Positions 41,323-51,547 are shown, numbered from the stretch's first letter. The stretch is 64,000 nucleotides of DNA from an uncultured Granulosicoccaceae bacterium (GCA_937981955.1 CALJNA010000110.1:1-64000), one strand, 5' to 3'. Translations and numbers: made by a program. Notes: generated by a model not told the origin, from the letters alone.

Positions 41323-42339
41323 TTAAATGATGTCAACATAGCTTTGATCAACCAGCGTGTCGATGGTGATTGAGGAGTCAACCAAATCTGAATCCTGAAA
41401 CCATTTCAGCTGATCTTCAATAGAAGCAAGATTCAATGCCGAGTTACTGTTGATACGCATGGTGCCATTTATAATTGATGGCGCAGCTTTTTCTCGAGGG
41501 CGATCGGTGTACACATATTTGTGAATAAGATCAACCATGTCATCAACACCTGCATCACCACCACTTTTGTCGATCATGGCAGCCGCGTAGTCATCAACAC
41601 CTTGCCCGAACGCTTTCAGAAAACGCTCAGTCTGATCCCGATTGTCTGATGCATTCTTCGCCGACGTGAACACAGTGGTCACTTGATAATTTGGAATGTA
41701 ATCGGCGACGTTGCCAATGACATGAACAGCGCCAGAGCCAGCAAGCGGTTTCGCAATGTGTGGCACGATCGACCAGGCATCTACCTGACCCGACTTCAAA
41801 GCACCGATAATAGCGCCGACTTTTTGCAGTGGTTTGAACTTGAGTTCAATACCTTCAGCCGCCGCAATTTTAGACCCCATGTAGTGGAACGATGAACCTG
41901 CCTGCGTGACCGCCCACGCCTTGCCGTCAAGATCTTTGGGAGATTTAATACCGTCCTGAAATGCAGCATCAGATACCAGAATTTTCTGCCCGTCGATGCC
42001 TGCCTCTTCGCTCAATGCACCACCGATAACCTTGATTGCACCCTTCTGAGCAAGACTGATTAATCCGCCAGAAACAGCGGTGACTGCATAGTCTATATCG
42101 CCACTGGCGATAGCAACGGCCATCGGCTGAGCGGCCTGGAAAAACACAAACTCTACATCCAGACCAGCGTCGGCGAAGTATCCGCGCTCAAAAGCAATAA
42201 AGCTTGCCGCATGCGATGTGAAACGCAAGGCACCGATTTTAATTTTCTTGTTCGCCCCGAATGCCGGCGTACCCAATGTTCCCGCTGCAATGGTTGCACC
42301 CATGAGCGCCAGTGCCTGTCGGCGATTTAATTTTTGCAT
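41323..42339 (-). CDS. ABC transporter substrate-binding protein, SsuA/NrtA-like, Tat-type signal
   Basis: MQKLNRRQALALMGATIAAGTLGTPAFGANKKIKIGALRFTSHAASFIAFERGYFADAGLDVEFVFFQ. Confidence 0.9.
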   Translation of the reverse strand: MQKLNRRQALALMGATIAAGTLGTPAFGANKKIKIGALRFTSHAASFIAFERGYFADAGLDVEFVFFQAAQPMAVAIASGDIDYAVTAVSGGLISLAQKGAIKVIGGALSEEAGIDGQKILVSDAAFQDGIKSPKDLDGKAWAVTQAGSSFHYMGSKIAAAEGIELKFKPLQKVGAIIGALKSGQVDAWSIVPHIAKPLAGSGAVHVIGNVADYIPNYQVTTVFTSAKNASDNRDQTERFLKAFGQGVDDYAAAMIDKSGGDAGVDDMVDLIHKYVYTDRPREKAAPSIINGTMRINSNSALNLASIEDQLKWFQDSDLVDSSITIDTLVDQSYVDII

Positions 42340-42376
42340 GTTAATAATCCTCCAGTTGGTTCGTACTTTGCGTGTT

Positions 42377-43126
42377 CTACTTTGTTCTTAATTCGTCGTG
42401 AATATCAGCAAGCTGATATTTGATAGCTGTCTCGGTATCCCGTGCCAGCACCGCGTTAACCAGTTGTTGCTGACGATCTTTACGCGCCTTGAAATCCAGC
42501 CTCCCCTCCCGTAAGTGAGCTAATCTGAAGCGTCGACTTTGATCAAAATATTTGCGCTGCAGATCGATCAGGCGCGGACTTTGACAGGCTTCAATTAGTT
42601 GTGCGGAAAAAACCCGACAGGCCTCATCCCACTCCAAAGCCACAAGATCGTCTACTTGCTCATTGATGTGTGTTTCGAGTTTTTGCAACGCATGGTGGGC
42701 CGCGATAACCTGACCTTCCCACTGCACATCACCCAGTTCGATGGCACGCTTTAAAGCGATTTTTTCAATTTCTGTTCGCACCAGCAGAATGTCGGTGGCG
42801 TCGTCCTGAGTTGCCGAGGTCACGCGAAAGCCACGCTGGGCAACCGCTTCGACCAAGCCTTCTGCGCTCAACACACGCAAGGTTTCGCGAAGCGAGTGTT
42901 TTGAACCGCCATAGCGTACCCGCAACTCGTCAATTTTCAGTTTTTGATCGGGAGGAAGTACGCCAAAGGAGATATCGCGGCGCAATGCGGAGGCCAGTGT
43001 GCTGACTACCGTATCGTCGTTGGAATTGTCCCACCCAAACATGAAATTCCAGTGTTTTTGAAAAAGTTGGACATTATTAAAACTGTTTGCGATTCTCCGG
43101 TCAAGATAAATGACGATGAAATTCAA
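42377..43126 (-). CDS. GntR/FCD-family transcriptional regulator
   Basis: LRVRYGGSKHSLRETLRVLSAEGLVEAVAQRGFRVTS plus FCD domain; start may be downstream at MFGWDNSND. Confidence 0.88.
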   Translation of the reverse strand: MNFIVIYLDRRIANSFNNVQLFQKHWNFMFGWDNSNDDTVVSTLASALRRDISFGVLPPDQKLKIDELRVRYGGSKHSLRETLRVLSAEGLVEAVAQRGFRVTSATQDDATDILLVRTEIEKIALKRAIELGDVQWEGQVIAAHHALQKLETHINEQVDDLVALEWDEACRVFSAQLIEACQSPRLIDLQRKYFDQSRRFRLAHLREGRLDFKARKDRQQQLVNAVLARDTETAIKYQLADIHDELRTK

Positions 43127-43227
43127 TCAGGAAGGGAATTCATCGAGGAGATTTGTTAAGCCAGGCAACTAGCTGAACGGCGCTTGGCTATCGAACATGC
43201 AGTCAGTATCACCGGCGTCCGCGAGAT

Positions 43228-43671
43228 TTACTGTTTGTTCTGGACCGGTTGTTTTGCGTCGTAAGCAACCACGGGCTGTTTCTGTTTTATCCAGTCCGAC
43301 ATGCCCTTGGTGTGATTATGTACACCAGGATAGCCAAGGCGTTTATCCAGCAAACCAGCTATGGCTTTACTGCGCACCCCTGCTTCACAAATTAGAATAA
43401 CCGGAGACCCTTTGGGGGCAATGTCGTCAAGTGCCTGGAGCCATTTCTGGGCATCGTACCGACCACGCTTATCGAAAAAAGTGAGTGTGTGTGCACCCTC
43501 TATTACACCGGTCTTTTCCCACTCATCAATGCGGCGAACATCGATGACCGGAACACCTTCGTCGATCAGTTTCTGCAGTGCCTGATTATCGACCTCGGTT
43601 ACCTCGGCCACCGTGACAGACGCTGTGCCGAGCAGCACAAGAACAAGAAAGTTACGCAAAAGCTTCAACAT
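43228..43671 (-). CDS. Periplasmic rhodanese-domain protein
   Basis: Signal peptide; GVPVIDVRRIDEWEKTGVIEGAHTL; CEAGVRSKAIAGLL active-site loop. Confidence 0.9.
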   Translation of the reverse strand: MLKLLRNFLVLVLLGTASVTVAEVTEVDNQALQKLIDEGVPVIDVRRIDEWEKTGVIEGAHTLTFFDKRGRYDAQKWLQALDDIAPKGSPVILICEAGVRSKAIAGLLDKRLGYPGVHNHTKGMSDWIKQKQPVVAYDAKQPVQNKQ

Positions 43672-43731
43672 GACGGGAATCCTAAATACACACTAATAGG
43701 ACAGCAAATTCGGCAGCCGGTTCACCGGCAC

Positions 43732-44841
43732 CTAGGTTGGCGGTGAGGAATCGGTCTCATCCTGTACATTGACATTGAGCCCCATTGCACTGGCCCGCGC
43801 TTCCCACTGCTTTCGCGCCAGAGCCTGCATATCGACGGTGTTGTCAGACTCATCAACAATTTCAAGTCCAAGCAGCGTTTCCAATACATCTTCCATGGTC
43901 ACAATTCCGGCCATACCGCCAAATTCATCAACCACCAAAGCGATGTGCTCACGCTTTTCCGTGAAATCATTGAACAGTTGGGTAATGGGTTCATGCGCTT
44001 GAACAATGACAATGTCTCTGCGCAGTTGCGCCAATTGAGTGGTTTTTGTATCACCACTGTTAGATTCAAGCTCGTCAACCAGCTTGGTCAGCAACTGATC
44101 TTTAAGCACATAGCCACTGATTTTATCCACTGACCCGCTGAACAGCGGTATTCGCGAAAATCTCAATTGAGGGTGGGCCTTATGAAAGTCATACACACTC
44201 GTACTTTCATCGGCCGTAACAACGACGGTTCTCGGTGTCATCACATCTTTGACCAGAATGGTATCAAAGCGCAGAAAACTCCTCAGCAAGTTGGACTCAC
44301 CTTCATCGAACACACCCTGTTTGCCACCGAGTTCTGCCATGGCGGTAAAATCGGCGCGGCTTAAGACGCTGGCATCTTTGTCTTTTTTTAGCGCCTTGGT
44401 AATCAGCTGACTTAAAAACACCAGTGGCGCCAGTACTTTCATTATTAGCTTGAGCGATTTCACAGTGAACGGCGCCAACTCGCGCCAGTAGTTGGCACCG
44501 ATGGTTTTGGGGATAATCTCTGATAGCAGCAGAATGGCCAGCGTCATGACAACCGGCACTACCGCCGTTGAAATAAACGATGCACCCCAGATGGAGCTGG
44601 CTTGCGCCCCCACACCAATAGCACCGGCTGTGTGAGCAATGGTGTTTAATGTCAGAATAGCGGCCAGCGGACGATCAATATTCTTTTTGAATTCGTCGAT
44701 GGTTTTTCCAAGTTCGCCACCCTCCTGCTGCTTGACTGCTGCATAGGATGGCGTGATGCTCAGAAGCACCGCTTCCCATATCGAACACAGAAACGAAAAT
44801 ATGATCGATACGAGGAAGAAAATTATCAGTAAGGTGTACAT
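43732..44841 (-). CDS. CNNM/CorC-type membrane protein with CBS domains
   Basis: DUF21-like membrane domain; LVKDVMTPRTVVVTADE; EHIALVVDEFGGMAGIVTMEDVLETLLG. Confidence 0.9.
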   Translation of the reverse strand: MYTLLIIFFLVSIIFSFLCSIWEAVLLSITPSYAAVKQQEGGELGKTIDEFKKNIDRPLAAILTLNTIAHTAGAIGVGAQASSIWGASFISTAVVPVVMTLAILLLSEIIPKTIGANYWRELAPFTVKSLKLIMKVLAPLVFLSQLITKALKKDKDASVLSRADFTAMAELGGKQGVFDEGESNLLRSFLRFDTILVKDVMTPRTVVVTADESTSVYDFHKAHPQLRFSRIPLFSGSVDKISGYVLKDQLLTKLVDELESNSGDTKTTQLAQLRRDIVIVQAHEPITQLFNDFTEKREHIALVVDEFGGMAGIVTMEDVLETLLGLEIVDESDNTVDMQALARKQWEARASAMGLNVNVQDETDSSPPT

Positions 44842-44921
44842 ATCTATTCACTCAATTCCATCTATTCTTATAGCGGTTTTTTGAATTCGATGCTGGCCCT
44901 TCTCCACCTGCGCAACACTCT

Positions 44922-46283
44922 ATGACACCTGACAGACGCGACTTCTGGTTTCTGCCCCTGGGCGGTTGCGGTGAAATCGGCATGAATATGAACCTCTATG
45001 GGCATGATGACCAGTGGTTGATGGTCGATTGCGGCGTGACGTTTCGAGACCCCGACGGCACCAATAACACCGGTTATCACGTGCAAATGGCGGACCCGAA
45101 CTTTATCAGCTCTCGCCCGGAGCAGTTACAGGGCCTGTTGCTCACCCATGCCCATGAAGACCATATCGGCGCTGTGCCTCATCTGTGGCCGCAGCTCAAA
45201 TGCCCGGTATACGCAGGTGAATTCACAGCCGAAATGCTACGCAGGAAACTGGTCGAGCACAATCTGGTCGATAAAGTACCCATTCGCATTGTTGCCCCCG
45301 GTGATCGATTCGATATTGGCGCGTTCGATGTGGAATGGGTGCCGCATACGCATTCTATACCCGACCCGTGCGGTCTGGTCATTCGCACGGCCGCCGGCAG
45401 TGCATTTCATACTGCCGACTGGAAATTAGACAAAGCGCCGCAAGTCGGACACCAGTTCAGCGCTGATCACTACCAGAACATCGGTGCCGCCGGTATAAAC
45501 GCCATGATCTGCGATTCCACCTGTGCTGATGTACCGGGGCATTCGTTGTCAGAGGGTGATCTGATAGATGGGTTGACCGAGCAGGTTCTGGCCGCACAGG
45601 GGCGCGTTATTGTTGCCTGCTTCGGCAGCAACATCGCACGCCTGAACACACTGGCAAGCATTGCAATTTCGAGCCATCGCCATCTGGGCCTGCTGGGTCG
45701 CTCACTGATCAACACCGTCTCGGCCGCCCGCAGCGTTGGTTTGTGGGAACACAAAGAAACGCTGGTGGATGCAGAACACCTTGGTTACCTGCCACGGCAC
45801 ACCGTGTTGCTTGTGGCAACGGGCAGTCAGGGAGAACCGCGCACAGCACTTAACCGGCTGAGCAACGACCGATTCCAACATTTATCACTTGATGCCGGTG
45901 ACACAGTTATATACAGTGCGCGCGCCATACCCGGTAACGAAGACGCGATAGAGCAAACCAATGAACGTTTGCGCGGCCTTGGCGTGAACATAGTGACACC
46001 CGATTCAACAAACAAACCGATTCATGCGTCCGGGCATCCGTCGGCAGATGAGCTTTCGAAACTTTATGAATGGGTGAAGCCTACTCTGTTAATTCCGGTA
46101 CACGGCGAAACGCATCACATGGAATCTCAAAGCAAGCTGGCAAAGCAGAGCGGTATCAGGCATCAGCTCTGTGGTAAGAATGGAGATTTGTTCCGAATCG
46201 CACCGTCTACTTCAATTCAACGCGATGCGGTTCAATGTGCCAGATTGGGTGTCGGGCGCAAGGGTTTGCAACAGATTAAATAG
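44922..46283 (+). CDS. RNase J-like metallo-beta-lactamase/beta-CASP hydrolase
   Basis: FLPLGGCGEIGMNMNLYG; THAHEDHIGAVPHLW; VATGSQGEPRTALNRLSN; PVHGETHHMESQSKLA. Confidence 0.88.
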   Translation: MTPDRRDFWFLPLGGCGEIGMNMNLYGHDDQWLMVDCGVTFRDPDGTNNTGYHVQMADPNFISSRPEQLQGLLLTHAHEDHIGAVPHLWPQLKCPVYAGEFTAEMLRRKLVEHNLVDKVPIRIVAPGDRFDIGAFDVEWVPHTHSIPDPCGLVIRTAAGSAFHTADWKLDKAPQVGHQFSADHYQNIGAAGINAMICDSTCADVPGHSLSEGDLIDGLTEQVLAAQGRVIVACFGSNIARLNTLASIAISSHRHLGLLGRSLINTVSAARSVGLWEHKETLVDAEHLGYLPRHTVLLVATGSQGEPRTALNRLSNDRFQHLSLDAGDTVIYSARAIPGNEDAIEQTNERLRGLGVNIVTPDSTNKPIHASGHPSADELSKLYEWVKPTLLIPVHGETHHMESQSKLAKQSGIRHQLCGKNGDLFRIAPSTSIQRDAVQCARLGVGRKGLQQIK

Positions 46284-46288
46284 TTGAC

Positions 46289-47188
46289 CTAAACCGCTTT
46301 TCGTATGATTCCCGAGTTTGTATGAGCTAGCGGCATAGACATAGGTGTAGCAACCGGTGTGCTCGAACGCTTTTCCACTTGTTCAGCAGCACCTACCTCT
46401 TCAGCACCCCCGCGCCATAGCAACTCATAACCGACACGACGAATGCGTCTTAGACACCATCCGGTAGACGACTCGCTCAACTGCATCTTCTTTCTGACAC
46501 GACAAGCAGCCGTGTCTATGCGACGGGCGTCCATAGATGAAGGCAGCGACCACACCGACGTCATTAACTCGGAGTTAACGACAACACGATGCCGATTCGC
46601 AAACAGATAGTAAGCAAACTCGTACTCTTTCGGGCTCAAATTAATCAACTTACCGTCTTTACTGACATTACGGCGTTCAAGATTAAATTTAAACGGCGCT
46701 ACATCGAGAATGCGCTTGGGCCGCAGCGCATGCTGCCGAAGAGCAGCCTCCAGTCTTACCTGTAAAACATCTGGTGACTCGCGAAGATCGAAAAAATGAT
46801 GTGCTCCGTTCTCAAGCGCTTGAACAATCGTTTGTTCGGCAGTGCAGTCAGAAAAAACCACCACGCGTTGGCCGCTGATACACGCTGGTAATCCAGGTTG
46901 CGGAGTGGCAGTAGATCGACGATGACATACCACCATAGCGCTGTGTTTTTCTGAAACGGTGTTGTAAGCATCTTTGCTGTCAAAAAGACCTGCGCTATAG
47001 CCTGCATTCTGAAGCAGACGGGTTATCAATTTTTTATCGCTACCTTGGTCTGCGATAACAGCTACGCTTTCGGTATTACTGGACTCCATCCAATTGCCCC
47101 GTGTTGGTTTAAGAACTGGATAAGATTCTGATGAGAAAAGTCTCGCAAAATCTAATCGTCTTTTTACTGTTCGTTGTTCAATCAGCAT
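46289..47188 (-). CDS. Orphan response-regulator-like protein with degenerate receiver and winged-helix DNA-binding domain
   Basis: C-terminal INLSPKEYEFAYYLFANRHRVVVNSELMTSVW...RIRRVGYELLW; receiver lacks usual Asp/Lys residues. Confidence 0.82.
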   Translation of the reverse strand: MLIEQRTVKRRLDFARLFSSESYPVLKPTRGNWMESSNTESVAVIADQGSDKKLITRLLQNAGYSAGLFDSKDAYNTVSEKHSAMVVCHRRSTATPQPGLPACISGQRVVVFSDCTAEQTIVQALENGAHHFFDLRESPDVLQVRLEAALRQHALRPKRILDVAPFKFNLERRNVSKDGKLINLSPKEYEFAYYLFANRHRVVVNSELMTSVWSLPSSMDARRIDTAACRVRKKMQLSESSTGWCLRRIRRVGYELLWRGGAEEVGAAEQVEKRSSTPVATPMSMPLAHTNSGIIRKAV

Positions 47189-47709
47189 TCGTATGCAAAC
47201 GAATGCAAACTATCGGTTTCTGCTGCCAACCAATAACAAGGTTTGCGAGATTCAATGTGTTATTGAATGTTGCAATTGACAAAGCCACTGCGTTAATCGT
47301 TGAAGTGAACTAAGCCAACAACTCAGAAAGCTGGGCAAGTATACACAGCGAGAATTCAAATCGACCAAACTGAAACGCTGGTTTACAAACTCTGCAAACA
47401 AACAATGGTTCTGTAAAACTCTTAAAACCATTGTGTCGAAAACAGTCTTTAGCGAGGTTTATTCGTGCCTTTTCAATTGTCCCTGATGATGTTTAATATC
47501 ACCCACAGACTAAACAGGAATCGACTACTACTTTCGTATTAAGCATAAAGTCAACACAGTGATATTACCCACCCCATTTGTATACGTTATCCCACCACAC
47601 AGGCACGGAGCAACCGATATAACCTTTTTGGGTAATAGTACCGCCGAGCTAATATCCAGCAAGACGATAAGGCTTACGTGCGAGCTTTAATGTTTATCAA
47701 GCAAACCTG

Positions 47710-48879
47710 CTAAGTCAACGCTTGATGCAAGTCATCCCACAGGTCATCGATGTGCTCTATGCCGACGGCCAGCCGCAATAGATTTTCAGGTACACCCGTT
47801 TCGGGTGGTTCTACACTGTGGCGATGCTCAATAAGGGTTTCGACACCACCCAGAGACGTGGCGCTGATGACCAGGTTCAACTTGCCTGCAACCGCTAGTG
47901 TTTGCTTTGCGTCTCCATCCACCAGAAAAGACAACAACGAACCGAAACCACCGTTCATTTGCTTGCACGCAACGCCGTACCCGGGGTGAGATTCAAGACC
48001 CGGATACAACACCTGCGCAATCGAAGGCAGCGTTTGCAAGCGAGTGGCGATCTCCATGGTATTCTGCGCCGCCCGTTCTGCACGTAAACTTAGTGTACGC
48101 ATACCACGTAGCAGTAACCAGGCTTCAAACGCCCCGGGAACCGCACCGGCACCGTGACGCTCGGCACTGATTTTTTCCCATCGTTCATCAACTTCTTTGG
48201 TCACGATGGCACCAGCCAGAACATCGCTGTGTCCGTTTAGCGTTTTGGTTGCCGAGTGCACAACCAAATCGGCGCCCATTGTTAATGGCTGGGTGAATAT
48301 GGGTGTTGGCGTTGTGTTGTCGACCACCAACATGGCATCGGCTTGGTGTGCAATGTCTGCGGCTAAAGCTATATCGGTTACGTGCATCATAGGGTTGGTT
48401 GGTGTTTCAACCCACACAAGATCAGTACGCGCAGCACCTTGCATGGCATCAGCGATAGACTCAGCATTGGCCGGGTCGTAGTAGCTGATTCGAATATCAG
48501 CACGGTCGCAGTAGTTTCGGGTCCAGCTAAAAACACCCCAATACATGGAATCGGGCAGCACAACATGCGAACCACTGCCAAGCGTGTAGAAAATGCAGGC
48601 AATCGCCGCCATACCAGATGCAAACAACAGCGCTTCCTCGCCTTGTTCCAGTTCAGCTATTACTCGCTCTGCCTGAATAAAACTCGGATTATCATCACGA
48701 CCGTACAAATTCGCATCGTTGATTGGATGATAACGATTGTCGCGCGCGTAGGTAGTTGACGTAATAATCGGTGGTGTGATGCCACCGGTAGTGGTGTCGA
48801 TGTAGTCGTCTGCCTTGGCCACCAGGGTAGCTTGTGACAGTTTTTTCAGCGTGTATGAACTCATTTGTGTTGTGTGCAA
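47710..48879 (-). CDS. Trans-sulfuration PLP enzyme (cystathionine gamma-synthase/lyase family)
   Basis: HSATKTLNGHSDVLAGAIV PLP-lysine motif; VWVETPTNPMMHVTD; SLGGVETLIEHRHS. Confidence 0.92.
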   Translation of the reverse strand: MHTTQMSSYTLKKLSQATLVAKADDYIDTTTGGITPPIITSTTYARDNRYHPINDANLYGRDDNPSFIQAERVIAELEQGEEALLFASGMAAIACIFYTLGSGSHVVLPDSMYWGVFSWTRNYCDRADIRISYYDPANAESIADAMQGAARTDLVWVETPTNPMMHVTDIALAADIAHQADAMLVVDNTTPTPIFTQPLTMGADLVVHSATKTLNGHSDVLAGAIVTKEVDERWEKISAERHGAGAVPGAFEAWLLLRGMRTLSLRAERAAQNTMEIATRLQTLPSIAQVLYPGLESHPGYGVACKQMNGGFGSLLSFLVDGDAKQTLAVAGKLNLVISATSLGGVETLIEHRHSVEPPETGVPENLLRLAVGIEHIDDLWDDLHQALT

Positions 48880-49022
48880 TAAGCGAATGGACGAACCACC
48901 ATCTTAAGTGAGATGCGAGTAGCCTCTACAGACAGGTGGACAGGCAGGAAGACATTCTAAGCTAAACGGGCGATACAACCTCGAACTACTGCGGCTCAAG
49001 CCGCAACTGGGTAACAAACCGG

Positions 49023-50276
49023 CTAGAATACCTGTTCCCGCAATTCTTCCGAAACACCAAACAGTTTGCTTTGATCGTTTTCAGAAAACAACCGGCTGGC
49101 CCGGTTCAGGGATTGTTGTGCACGCTTCATGTGATCGTTGGACGTGTATAACAAAGCCAACACACCGGTCTGCTGCCGGTGCATTGCCCGCTGTGTAACT
49201 CCTCTTAGAGACTGCTGCGCTTTAAGCCGAAACTGCCAGGCACGGACCGGGTCTCCGGCGTTAATGAAATAGTTGTATAACTGCCGGTAATCGCGAGCAC
49301 GTCCCAATTGCGTCACGCTTTCTTCATACTCGCGTTGCAAGGCCATGTTGTTCTGGGTAAGTTGTAAAACGGTGTTTTCATCCAAACCATTGGCTTGAAG
49401 CGTTGACAGCATGGCCTTGGCTTGTAGTGGACGCCCAGATGACGCATGCAACTTTACAATTTCAATACCCGCTTCTTGCGCTTCATGAAGCTGGCCATGA
49501 TCGGTGTAGCCTTTATATAAAGTTTGATAAGCGGCGGCGGCGGCCCCGTATCGATTTAAAGACAGATTTTCATTAACAACCAATTGCAGCTCATCAATGG
49601 CATCGTGGAAGTAACCGTGTGCCGTTTTCCATCGCGCTAGTTGCATGGTGTCGTATGCATAAGCTGCGCGTCGTGCTAGTACCCGTCTTTTCAGATTGAG
49701 CTCACCTCGCAACAGTTCAACACTGGCAATACCAATCTCGTCTTCAAGTTCTTCAAACGCGCTTAAGGCTTCGTCGAGGTAAACCGCGGCTGTGTCGCTG
49801 TCCGCTTCACGCAATGCATTCACACCGAGCAGTCGCATGGCTTCGGCAAACTGGTAAGTATCTTCGTTGGCCACAGCGTTACTGGCAAGTAACAGTAAAT
49901 CTTCCGTTGAGTTTTCGGTATCACCAGCTGACCACTGCTTATCCAGCTCAATCGCGAGTGTGTCAAGTAAACCATCACTGGTCACCAACAGCGAATCGGG
50001 TAACGCCACCGGTTGTTTGATGTCAGCTGTTGTTACAGCTCGTGTGCGAAACCCAAAGCCATCGCTGAATGTCCATTCCGCAATAAACAGCACGGCGATG
50101 GTTCCCAAAATAGCCAGCCAATACTCTGATGCTTTGCGCGGTGCAGTTTCGTCAGCCAGCGTGCCTCGTTGTGAGTGTGTGGCCTGTGAGGACGGGGCAT
50201 GACCCGATACTGATTTTCGAATTGAATTTCGTGATGATTTTCGTGTTGAATCTCGTGTTGAATCTCGTTGTGCCAT
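49023..50276 (-). CDS. Hypothetical TPR-like membrane protein
   Basis: 417 aa; one TM (YWLAILGTIAVLFIAEWTF) then helical TPR-like repeats; RDST-type N-terminal repeat. Confidence 0.7.
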   Translation of the reverse strand: MAQRDSTRDSTRKSSRNSIRKSVSGHAPSSQATHSQRGTLADETAPRKASEYWLAILGTIAVLFIAEWTFSDGFGFRTRAVTTADIKQPVALPDSLLVTSDGLLDTLAIELDKQWSAGDTENSTEDLLLLASNAVANEDTYQFAEAMRLLGVNALREADSDTAAVYLDEALSAFEELEDEIGIASVELLRGELNLKRRVLARRAAYAYDTMQLARWKTAHGYFHDAIDELQLVVNENLSLNRYGAAAAAYQTLYKGYTDHGQLHEAQEAGIEIVKLHASSGRPLQAKAMLSTLQANGLDENTVLQLTQNNMALQREYEESVTQLGRARDYRQLYNYFINAGDPVRAWQFRLKAQQSLRGVTQRAMHRQQTGVLALLYTSNDHMKRAQQSLNRASRLFSENDQSKLFGVSEELREQVF

Positions 50277-50501
50277 GGTAAAAGTACTCCATTGCTGCTA
50301 CGAAGCGAAGACTCGCCAATCACAGTGTGGTCTTCAGGTTGCAAGGAGTCAACCGTACACCGGGGAAAATTCAGAACTTGGGAGCAATTTGCCGGCACTA
50401 TTACGCAGAGTTACCCATTAGGCACCAGTTAATGCCGGGTAATAACACTTCACGCCCTTACCTGCCAATGAGCACGAACCAACTCGTGATGAGGCTGCGA
50501 A

Positions 50502-51146
50502 TCAGGCAGTTCTAAACGTCACTATCAAACCTTTATCGGCTGAGTGTTCGTGATCAGGGGCATTATAAATATTAAGTTCTTCGTTGTTCAGCGCGTTAAT
50601 GGTTTTTTCTTTGTGAAGCTTTTGCAGCACCGACTCGAACCCTAATTTGCTGAAGTGTTCTTTATTAATGGATATAACAAACAATGCATTGTGGTTCGCA
50701 ACGTCAAGCAGGCGAACCAGCGCATCGGGTCCAAGATGACCATGAGTGAATGTTCCACACGATAAAATAGCCCCGTACTTTTCCATTGCAGAATTTAACG
50801 GTTGTGTTAAATCAACTTTCAATAGTTGCCGGTATTTTTGTTTGCGTTCAGCCAAAGTAAGCATGGCATCTGAAATATCAATTCCATCAATGATCAAACC
50901 GGATGTGTTCAAGGCGTCCGCCAGCAAACCGGTACCGCAACCAACATCAAGTATGGGGCCGTCTTCAGTCTGGTAACTTGCGTGAAACTGTTTTGCAACC
51001 GCAGCTGGCAATGCGTAGCCAAGACCTTCTGCGAAATCTTCATCGTAGGACGCTGCCAACTTTGCGTAGTAGGCAATGTTGTCTTCCGGTGATTGCAGTT
51101 GGTAGGCGTTCTCCAGCAAGGCTTTTCCGGGGTCTTGTTTACTCAT
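50502..51146 (-). CDS. Class I SAM-dependent methyltransferase
   Basis: GPILDVGCGTGLLADALNTSGLIIDGIDISDAMLTLA. Confidence 0.9.
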   Translation of the reverse strand: MSKQDPGKALLENAYQLQSPEDNIAYYAKLAASYDEDFAEGLGYALPAAVAKQFHASYQTEDGPILDVGCGTGLLADALNTSGLIIDGIDISDAMLTLAERKQKYRQLLKVDLTQPLNSAMEKYGAILSCGTFTHGHLGPDALVRLLDVANHNALFVISINKEHFSKLGFESVLQKLHKEKTINALNNEELNIYNAPDHEHSADKGLIVTFRTA

Positions 51147-51391
51147 GGTTTGTCCTGCAGTGTTTATCGGAGGTTAACACCTGCGATATGCTCGGCCAAG
51201 TATTTGGATTTCGGGATGTTAGTTTGCTTTGTTGTGATGAATCAAGCCATTGCAAAATGGTTGACTGAATAGAGACACCTTGGTGGGGGCGTCCATATGG
51301 TCAAAATATACAGTCAGAATTTGCAGACTATAATTGTCGCCGAACAACGAAATCAGATACGCTTAAGCCTTTCTGATTTTGGGGGAATAAA

Positions 51392-51468
51392 TGGTGGCTA
51401 CACCTAGATTCGAACTAGGGACCCCAACATTATGAGTGTTGTGCTCTAACCAACTGAGCTATGTAGCC
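51392..51468 (-). tRNA. Elongator tRNA-Met (CAT), 3' CCA encoded
   Basis: Reverse complement GGCTACATAGCTCAGTTGGTTAGAGCACAACACTCATAATGTTGGGGTCCCTAGTTCGAATCTAGGTGTAGCCACCA. Confidence 0.93.
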
Positions 51469-51547
51469 GCCGAAGTGGACTGCGCATTTTCTCGGTTATT
51501 CGAGGCCTTGTCAAGGCCAAACGCCCTGCAAAATCACCCGTTTAGCG

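Noticed and set aside
47131-47313. 60-aa plus-strand ORF across the regulator start
   Set aside because: Overlaps the regulator's 5' end on the opposite strand; no RBS or domain.
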